From NCBI GenBank assembly GCA_027051995.1, contig JALUFY010000034.1:1-6288 (forward strand): a DNA stretch of 6,288 bases, written 5' to 3'. Position 1 is the first letter of the stretch, and each line of letters starts with the position of its first letter. The DNA comes from Hyphomicrobiales bacterium (GTDB taxonomy: Bacteria; Pseudomonadota; Alphaproteobacteria; Rhizobiales; Aestuariivirgaceae). The notes under the pieces were generated by a model. The model was not told where the DNA came from and made no database searches. It saw only the letters and a program-made list of their open reading frames with translations. The translations under genes were made by a program, and so were the position numbers. Below are positions 1-4,691 of the stretch, piece after piece.

Positions 1-435
1 GGGGAATGGAACGGGGTGCGTATCTTCGATGATTACGGGCATCACCCGGTGGAGATCGCCTCGGTGCTGCGCGCGGCGCGCAAGGTGGCGGGAGACGGGC
101 GGCTGATCGCCGTGCATCAGCCGCACCGCTACACGCGGCTGCATGATCTGTTCGATGATTTCACCACCTGTTTCAACGATGCCGATACGGTGATCCTGGC
201 GCCGGTTTACGAGGCGGGCGAGACGCCCATCGAGGGCGTGCATCACCGCGCCCTGGCGCAAGGGCTGCGCGACGCCGGGCACCGCGACGCGCGCGTCATG
301 GACGGGCCGGATGAGCTGTCCGGCGTCATTCACGAGACGGCGAAACCGGGCGATGTGGTGATCTGCCTGGGCGCGGGCTCCATCTCGCAATGGGCGCACG
401 CGCTGGCCGGGCAGCTGGCGGAGCTTGACGGATGA
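1..435 (+). CDS. murC: UDP-N-acetylmuramate--L-alanine ligase MurC, C-terminal part (5' truncated)
   Basis: This ATP-dependent ligase adds L-alanine to UDP-MurNAc, the first amino acid of the peptidoglycan stem peptide, in the cytoplasm. The reading frame is open from base 1 (G-E-W-N-G before the V-R-I-F-D-D-Y), so the gene continues upstream. 144 residues are visible, against roughly 470-490 for whole family members, so only the end of the central ATPase domain and the C-terminal domain are present. Family motifs seen, numbered from the window edge, are DDYGHHP (10-16), QPHRYTR (40-46), VYEAGE (69-74) and the late glycine motif LGAGSIS (123-129). The N-terminal UDP-binding part and the ATP-binding P-loop lie outside the window. 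The stop codon overlaps the murB start in an ATGA arrangement, as expected for translational coupling within the dcw cluster. An internal GTG at 16 should not be taken as the start. Confidence 0.96.
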   Translation, partial: GEWNGVRIFDDYGHHPVEIASVLRAARKVAGDGRLIAVHQPHRYTRLHDLFDDFTTCFNDADTVILAPVYEAGETPIEGVHHRALAQGLRDAGHRDARVMDGPDELSGVIHETAKPGDVVICLGAGSISQWAHALAGQLAELDG

Positions 436-1364
436 CGAAGCTGGACGGACAGGCCCTGCTGGCGCGCCTGCCGGACGTGCGCGGGCGCTATGAGGCGGAA
501 AAGCCGATGCGCGAGATCACATGGTTCCGCGTGGGCGGGCCGGCCCAGGTGCTGTTCGTGCCGGCGGACGAGGCCGACCTGGCGCATTTCCTCAAGGAGC
601 TGGAGGCGGATATCCCCGTCACGGTGATTGGCGTGGGCTCCAATCTGCTGGTGCGCGACGGCGGGATTCCCGGCGTGGTCATCCGGCTGGGGCGCGGCTT
701 CGGCCAGCTTGAACTCGTGGATGACGTGACCATCCGCGCCGGCGCCATGGTTCCGGACATGAAGGTGGCGCGCTTCGCCCTCGAGCACGGTATCGAAGGA
801 TTAACCTTTCTGAGAGGTATACCGGGCACAATCGGAGGCGCGCTGCGCATGAACGCCGGCGCGCACGGGGGCGAGATCAAGGATGTGCTCATGCAGGCCA
901 GGGCCGTTGACAGACAGGGCGAAATCCATGCCGTGGACGCGGGCGCGCTGGGCATGGGCTATCGCCATTGCGATGCGCCGGAGGACTGGATTTTTACCTC
1001 CGCCCTGCTGCGCGGGCGGCCGGGCGACAGCGAAAGAATCGCCCGCGAGATGGAAGAGATCACGCAGGCGCGCGAGGCGGCCCAGCCGGTGCGCAAGCGC
1101 ACCGGGGGATCGACCTTCAAGAATCCGCCCGGCGCGCGCGCCTGGGAGCTGATCGACGCCGCAGGCATGCGCGGCGTGCGCGTTGGCGGGGCCAGGGTGA
1201 GTCCGCGTCATTGCAATTTCCTCATCAACGAGGGCGCGGCCACGGCGGCGGACATCGAGGCGCTGGGCGAGCTGGTGCGCGCCAGGGTGAGAGAGACGTC
1301 CGGCGTGGAGCTGAAGTGGGAAATCCGCCGCCTTGGCGTGATGAAAGGGGGCCTTGATGGTTGA
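432..1364 (+). CDS. murB: UDP-N-acetylenolpyruvoylglucosamine reductase MurB
   Basis: MurB is a cytoplasmic FAD enzyme that uses NADPH to reduce UDP-GlcNAc-enolpyruvate to UDP-MurNAc, supplying the substrate of MurC next door. The 310-residue protein has the FAD-binding motifs [12 protein letters not shown] (67-78) and [20 protein letters not shown] (129-148). A substrate-binding Tyr-Arg pair is in GMGYRHCD (Y177/R178). The proton-donor serine is in GGSTFKNP (S227), and a late catalytic glutamate is in LKWEIRR (E297). The length fits the shorter (~300 residue) MurB form rather than the 342-residue E. coli enzyme. The ATG at 432 overlaps the murC stop by four bases and follows a GGCGGAG ribosome-binding site (417-423). 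The gene end overlaps the ddl start by eight bases. Codons 124-133 hold an unusual group of rare codons (TTA, AGA, ATA, ACA) inside the conserved FAD loop, described in the findings. Confidence 0.97.
   Translation: MTKLDGQALLARLPDVRGRYEAEKPMREITWFRVGGPAQVLFVPADEADLAHFLKELEADIPVTVIGVGSNLLVRDGGIPGVVIRLGRGFGQLELVDDVTIRAGAMVPDMKVARFALEHGIEGLTFLRGIPGTIGGALRMNAGAHGGEIKDVLMQARAVDRQGEIHAVDAGALGMGYRHCDAPEDWIFTSALLRGRPGDSERIAREMEEITQAREAAQPVRKRTGGSTFKNPPGARAWELIDAAGMRGVRVGGARVSPRHCNFLINEGAATAADIEALGELVRARVRETSGVELKWEIRRLGVMKGGLDG
1343..1351 (+). promoter_or_regulatory. Ribosome-binding site deciding the ddl start
   Basis: The purine run GAAAGGGGG lies inside the end of murB, five bases before ATG 1357. 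It supports 1357 rather than the downstream in-frame ATG at 1393, which is preceded by a pyrimidine/GC-mixed stretch with no Shine-Dalgarno-like sequence. This is inference from sequence only. Confidence 0.6.
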
Positions 1365-2313
1365 ATTCAAATCCTTTCCGCAGCGGCTGCCGATGAAAAC
1401 GAAGGTGGCGGTTCTGATGGGCGGATGGTCGGCGGAGCGCGAGGTTTCGCTGGCCTCCGGCGAGGCCGTCTGCAAGGCGCTGCGCGAGGTGGGCTACGAA
1501 ACCATCCCGGTGGATGTCGCGCCGGATATCGCCGCCAAGCTGGTGGACTTGCAGCCCGACGTGGTGTTCAACGCCCTGCATGGCAAATGGGGCGAGGACG
1601 GACGGATTCAGGGCCTGCTGGAGATCCTCTCCATTCCCTACACCCATTCGGGCGTTCTGGCCTCTTCGCTGGCCATGGACAAGCAGCGCTGCAAGCCGCT
1701 GTTCATCGACGCCGGGCTCGACGTGGCCGAGAGCAAAGTGGTTTCGCTGGAGATGGCCGCCGAGCAGCACCCGATGACGCCGCCCTACGTCATCAAGCCG
1801 GTGGGCGAAGGCTCCTCGGTGGGCATTCACATCGTCGGCTCGGAGAAATCGCCGCCGGTGACGCAGCTTCTTGAAGAGCGTAAGGTTTTCGGCGGCCAGG
1901 TCATGGTGGAACGCTATGTGCCGGGGCGCGAACTGACCTGCGCGGTGCTGGGCGACGTGGCGCTCGGCGTGCTGGAGATCATCCCGCGCGGCGGTTTCTA
2001 CGATTATGATTCGAAATATTCCGAAGGCGGCTCTGAGCATATCTGCCCGGCGGACATTCCGCCTGCGCTGACGCGGCGCATCCAGAAACAGGCCCTGGCG
2101 GCCCACCGGGCGCTGGGCTGCAAGGGGGCGACGCGGGCCGATTTCCGTTTCGACGAGAACGCCGGAGAGGATGGCGAACTGGTCATCCTGGAGGTCAACA
2201 CCCAGCCGGGGCTGACGCCGACTTCGCTTCTGCCGGATATCGCCAGGCAGGCCGGGCACAGCTTCGAGGAACTGATGATGTGGATGGTGGATGATGCCTC
2301 GGTCAACAGATAA
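1357..2313 (+). CDS. ddl: D-alanine--D-alanine ligase
   Basis: Ddl joins two D-alanines in an ATP-dependent reaction. The dipeptide is then added by MurF to the peptidoglycan precursor. The protein is an ATP-grasp enzyme. With an ATG start at 1357 it has 318 residues: an N-terminal GGWSAEREVSL (22-32), FNALHGKWGEDG (71-82), the ATP-binding KPVGEGSSVG (147-156), VERYVPGREL (184-193), the loop YDYDSKY (215-221), TRADFRFD (259-266) and the metal/substrate segment EVNTQPGLTPTS (279-290). All expected catalytic regions look intact. The start at 1357 is favoured because GAAAGGGGG lies five bases upstream. ATG 1393 would give a more family-typical N terminus (MKTKVAVLMGG) but has no clear ribosome-binding site. 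TTG at 1354 is also possible. The gene overlaps murB by 8 bases and ftsQ by 23. The sequence alone does not tell DdlA from DdlB; the dcw position is that of ddlB. Confidence 0.96.
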   Translation: MVEFKSFPQRLPMKTKVAVLMGGWSAEREVSLASGEAVCKALREVGYETIPVDVAPDIAAKLVDLQPDVVFNALHGKWGEDGRIQGLLEILSIPYTHSGVLASSLAMDKQRCKPLFIDAGLDVAESKVVSLEMAAEQHPMTPPYVIKPVGEGSSVGIHIVGSEKSPPVTQLLEERKVFGGQVMVERYVPGRELTCAVLGDVALGVLEIIPRGGFYDYDSKYSEGGSEHICPADIPPALTRRIQKQALAAHRALGCKGATRADFRFDENAGEDGELVILEVNTQPGLTPTSLLPDIARQAGHSFEELMMWMVDDASVNR

Positions 2314-3124
2314 GCGCCGCCGCAGGGCGGGCGGCGCGCCGTCCTATCTGCGGCGCAGGGGATTCGCCGACAGACTGAGCGTGCGCTTCGCCGCGCGCGC
2401 CGGGGCGGTGGCCTTTCTGGCCGCGACGCTCATGCATTCGCTGGACAGGGGCGGCTATTTCAATGATCCGCGCAGCCCGTTCTTCAACATGGAAGGGCGC
2501 ATGGCCGGGGTGATCGGCCAGGCGGCGGAGCAGATTCAGGTGCATGGCCTGACGCATCACTCCGCGCGTTCGGTCATCGCCGCCATCGGCATCGAAAGCG
2601 GCGGCTCCATGCTGGGTTTCAGCCCGGAGCGGGCGCGGCGGCTGCTGGAGAATCTCGACTGGGTGAAAAGCGCCCGGCTGGCGAAGATCTATCCCAACAT
2701 CCTGCGCATCGACATCGTCGAGCGCGAGCCCATCGCCCTGTGGCAGACGGCGGGGGACTTCTATCCGGTGGACGCCGAGGGCGCGGCCATCGCCTCGCTC
2801 GATCCGGGGCGCTTTTCCGGCCTGCCCATCGTCACCGGCGAGGGGGCGAACGTGGCGGCGAAGGAACTCGTTAACCATCTGGCAGCACATCCGCGGATAA
2901 AATCGGCTCTGCGGGCGGCGGCCCGCGTGGGCAAAAGGCGCTGGAATTTCTATTTCGCCTCCGGGCTGAAGGTGCTGATGCCCGAACATGGCGCGAAGGC
3001 GGCGCTTGCGCGGCTGGAGGCGCTGGATGCGCGTTTCGATGTTCTCTCCCGGGCGCTGGAGGCGCTGGATTTGCGTCAGCCGGGGCGGCTGGTGATGAAA
3101 CCGGCAAACCAGACGGGCAGCTGA
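2291..3124 (+). CDS. ftsQ: Cell division protein FtsQ
   Basis: FtsQ is a bitopic inner-membrane protein that, in the studied bacteria, links early and late divisome proteins through FtsB/FtsL. The 277-residue product has the expected order. An arginine-rich cytoplasmic N terminus (3-33) is followed by one hydrophobic segment (about 33-51, FAARAGAVAFLAATLMHSL). A periplasmic POTRA domain spans about 82-151, with IQVHGLTHHSARSV, LDWVKSARLAKIYPN and the family-typical REPIALWQ at 145-152. The beta domain ends in LRQPGRLVMK (261-270), where related alphaproteobacterial FtsQ proteins have a similar IDLR-x-PxR-like ending. The membrane segment is short and only moderately hydrophobic. The start overlaps the ddl end by 23 bases. 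A second ATG at 2294 is equally plausible, since the best ribosome-binding candidate, GGATGG (2282-2287), is close to both. Identity rests on domain order and on position between ddl and ftsA. Confidence 0.92.
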   Translation: MMPRSTDKRRRRAGGAPSYLRRRGFADRLSVRFAARAGAVAFLAATLMHSLDRGGYFNDPRSPFFNMEGRMAGVIGQAAEQIQVHGLTHHSARSVIAAIGIESGGSMLGFSPERARRLLENLDWVKSARLAKIYPNILRIDIVEREPIALWQTAGDFYPVDAEGAAIASLDPGRFSGLPIVTGEGANVAAKELVNHLAAHPRIKSALRAAARVGKRRWNFYFASGLKVLMPEHGAKAALARLEALDARFDVLSRALEALDLRQPGRLVMKPANQTGS

Positions 3125-3158
3125 CAAGGGGCTGCGCTCTCCGTCCGGGCATGTTTGT

Positions 3159-3163
3159 AAGGG
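3159..3163 (+). promoter_or_regulatory. Ribosome-binding site of ftsA
   Basis: AAGGG lies seven bases before ATG 3171, in the 46-base gap after ftsQ (3125-3170). It supports ATG 3171 over the in-frame TTG at 3168. I see no convincing promoter or terminator in this short gap, so ftsA is probably transcribed together with ftsQ. Confidence 0.55.
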
Positions 3164-3170
3164 TGTTTTG

Positions 3171-4502
3171 ATGAAAGTTGTTCCTCTTTACGGCTCTTCC
3201 GGAAACGGCCATCCGGCTCATGGCCAGGCGGCGCGCCTGGTGGCGGCGCTCGATGTCGGAAGCTCCAAGATCAGCTGCATGATCGGCGAGATGCGCGGCC
3301 TCAAGCGGCGTTCGGGCAACGCCGTTCCGGCGCTGCGGATAACCGGCGTCGGCGTGCAGGCGGCGCGCGGCGTGCGCGGCGGCGTGGTCACCGGCGTGGC
3401 CGGGGCCGAGCGTGCGGTGCGCCGCGCCGTGGACAGCGCCGAACGCATGGCCGGGGTGACGATCGAGGAGGTTTTCGTCAACATTTCCGGTGGCCGCCCG
3501 CTGTGCGAGACGCTGACGGCGCGCATGGACGTGCCCGGCGGCGGGCCGGTGGATCGCGGGCATGTGGCGCAGGTGGTGTCGCGCGCCCTGAACCAGCGCC
3601 GGGATGACAGGCGCGAGGTGGTGCATGTGACGCCGGCGCAGTTCGTGCTGGATGGCGGGCCGGGCGTGCCGCGCGCCGAGGGCATGTATGCCGACAGCCT
3701 GGCGGCGCACGTCAACGTGGTCAGCGTCGAGCGCGGCCCCTTGCGCAATCTGGAGCAGGTGATCGCCCGCTGCATGCTCAGGCCGGCCGGTTTTCTTCTG
3801 GCGCCATACGCCGCCGCGCGGGCGGTGCTGGTCAAGGACGAGATCGAGCTTGGCGTCACCGTGATCGAGATCGGAGCGGCCAATACCTCGGTGGCGGTCT
3901 TCGCCGAGGGGCGGCTGGAGCACGCCTGCGTGATCCCCGTGGGATCGGCGCACATCACCTCCGACATCGCTATCGGGCTGGGAACCTCCCTGGAGGAGGC
4001 CGAGCGGCTGAAGACGCTCAACGGCTCCGTGCTGCCCGGCGTGGAGGACGATCTGGAAGACCTCGGCGTGACCATGCTGGGCGAGAGCGGACCGGACGCC
4101 AGCCAGCGCCTGCCGCGCTCCTATCTGAACGGCGTCATTCGCCCGCGCGCGGAGGAAATCCTGGAGCTGGCGCGCGACGAGATCATGGCCTGCCCGGCGG
4201 CGCGCAACGGGCGGCGCGTGGTGCTGACCGGCGGTGGCTGCCAGCTGGTCGGCATGCGCGAGATGGCCGAGCGGGTGCTTGAGCGCACGGTGCGCATCGG
4301 CGCGCCCAGGCAGATCGCGGGCATGCCGCAGGGCATGGAGACCCCGGCCTTCGCCGTCGTCGCCGGACTGCTGCGCGGCGCTCTGGAGAGCGACAGCCAG
4401 AGCTTTCTTCTGCCGCCGGAGGGAATGCGGAGCGAGATGCGGGCCACGGGAACCGATGGCTATTTCAGCCGCGTGAAGCAATGGATCAACCAGAGCTTCT
4501 GA
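3171..4502 (+). CDS. ftsA: Cell division protein FtsA (actin-like FtsZ membrane anchor)
   Basis: FtsA is an actin-fold ATP-binding protein that tethers FtsZ filaments to the inner membrane and recruits later divisome proteins. The 443-residue protein shows the phosphate-1 motif ALDVGSSKISCMIGE (26-40). The FtsA-specific 1C region lies around 103-185, with VFVNISGG and VHVTPAQFVLDGG. The adenosine motif is VVLTGGGCQLVG (350-361). The C-terminal tail GYFSRVKQWINQSF (430-443) should form the amphipathic membrane-targeting helix. The phosphate-2 motif is odd: where the family has D-x-GGGT-T, this protein reads VIEIGAANTSVAVF (231-244), so the aspartate is glutamate and two glycines are alanines. 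The nearby PVGG is PVGS (S259). The rest looks intact and the frame is open, so I call it a functional gene with a modified nucleotide site, not a pseudogene. A terminator follows 38 bases after the stop. Confidence 0.96.
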   Translation: MKVVPLYGSSGNGHPAHGQAARLVAALDVGSSKISCMIGEMRGLKRRSGNAVPALRITGVGVQAARGVRGGVVTGVAGAERAVRRAVDSAERMAGVTIEEVFVNISGGRPLCETLTARMDVPGGGPVDRGHVAQVVSRALNQRRDDRREVVHVTPAQFVLDGGPGVPRAEGMYADSLAAHVNVVSVERGPLRNLEQVIARCMLRPAGFLLAPYAAARAVLVKDEIELGVTVIEIGAANTSVAVFAEGRLEHACVIPVGSAHITSDIAIGLGTSLEEAERLKTLNGSVLPGVEDDLEDLGVTMLGESGPDASQRLPRSYLNGVIRPRAEEILELARDEIMACPAARNGRRVVLTGGGCQLVGMREMAERVLERTVRIGAPRQIAGMPQGMETPAFAVVAGLLRGALESDSQSFLLPPEGMRSEMRATGTDGYFSRVKQWINQSF

Positions 4503-4540
4503 CCCCTTCCGCCCATTACGGCGAAAGCATCAGGACACCG

Positions 4541-4565
4541 GCCGGCCCCTCGCGGGCCGGTTTTT
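4541..4565 (+). terminator. Intrinsic terminator between ftsA and ftsZ
   Basis: A seven-base-pair all-GC stem, CCGGCCC (4542-4548) with GGGCCGG (4554-4560), closes a five-base loop CTCGC and is followed directly by five T residues (4561-4565). This is a textbook rho-independent terminator on the plus strand. There is no T run on the other side, so it should act in one direction. It probably ends the transcript carrying murC to ftsA and separates ftsZ from upstream read-through. Confidence 0.85.
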
Positions 4566-4597
4566 CGTTACCCGATCATGAAAGGCTGTGCCGGTGT

Positions 4598-4602
4598 GAT
4601 TC
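4598..4602. promoter_or_regulatory. GANTC site (possible CcrM methylation site) upstream of ftsZ
   Basis: GATTC matches GANTC, the target of the cell-cycle methyltransferase CcrM found in many alphaproteobacteria. It lies 16 bases before the CtrA-type box. In Caulobacter, ftsZ expression depends on CcrM methylation. GANTC also occurs inside genes of this window (for example 665-669), so this copy could be chance, and I see no methyltransferase here to prove that the system exists. Confidence 0.3.
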
Positions 4603-4618
4603 AGAAAACTTCAAATGC

Positions 4619-4634
4619 TTAAGAGGCTGTTAAC
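4619..4634 (+). promoter_or_regulatory. CtrA-type binding box upstream of ftsZ
   Basis: TTAA (4619-4622), seven bases (GAGGCTG), then TTAAC (4630-4634) is an exact match to the CtrA consensus TTAA-N7-TTAAC known from Caulobacter and relatives. TTAA is rare in this GC-rich window: apart from these two copies I found it only at 801 and 2871. The box ends 57 bases before the ftsZ ATG and lies after the terminator, where a promoter is expected. In Caulobacter, CtrA represses ftsZ, so a repressor role is likely but inferred. Confidence 0.75.
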
Positions 4635-4647
4635 TTTTCATTACCAT
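4619..4647 (+). promoter_or_regulatory. Possible sigma-70-type promoter for ftsZ
   Basis: TTAAGA (4619-4624) and TACCAT (4642-4647), separated by 17 bases, each match four of six positions of the housekeeping -35 and -10 hexamers. If real, transcription would start near 4654 and the CtrA-type box would cover the -35 element and spacer, which fits repression. The matches are modest. The stronger argument for a promoter here is the need for one between the terminator and ftsZ. Confidence 0.35.
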
Positions 4648-4655
4648 TTTGGGGA

Positions 4656-4684
4656 CAACGGAAATTTCGGGGAAATCAACGGAA
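4656..4684 (+). repeat. Direct repeat CAACGGAA in the presumed ftsZ leader
   Basis: The octamer CAACGGAA occurs at 4656-4663 and again at 4677-4684, start to start 21 bases apart (about two helical turns). Each copy is preceded by GGGGA (4651-4655 and 4669-4673), and the perfect palindrome GAAATTTC (4661-4668) lies between. The second copy carries the GGAA that serves as the likely ribosome-binding site of ftsZ, seven bases before ATG 4692. The repeat may be an operator, a leader-RNA element or a chance duplication. Confidence 0.5.
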
Positions 4685-4691
4685 CATCGCC

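Noticed and set aside
795..825. Promoter-like AT-rich patch in murB (TTAACC and TATACC)
   Set aside because: The two elements are only 11 bases apart, too close for a -35/-10 pair. It is kept only as a codon-usage observation.
1225..2259. 344-codon open frame on the minus strand opposite ddl
   Set aside because: Shadow of ddl: histidine/arginine-rich product, no motif, no ribosome-binding site or promoter seen.
3151..3171. Six-codon upstream frame (MFVRVF) whose stop overlaps the ftsA start as TGATG
   Set aside because: The arrangement is suggestive of coupling, but there is no ribosome-binding site before ATG 3151 and such a short frame is easily chance.
2871..4481. 536-codon open frame on the minus strand opposite ftsA and the end of ftsQ
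   Set aside because: Its composition is dominated by H, A, R and Q and matches no family. It is explained by the codon bias of ftsA on the other strand.
4578..4622. 14-residue open frame (MKGCAGVIQKTSNA) between the terminator and the ftsZ promoter region
   Set aside because: No ribosome-binding site, and it ends inside the CtrA-type box upstream of the presumed transcription start, so it is unlikely to be transcribed or translated.
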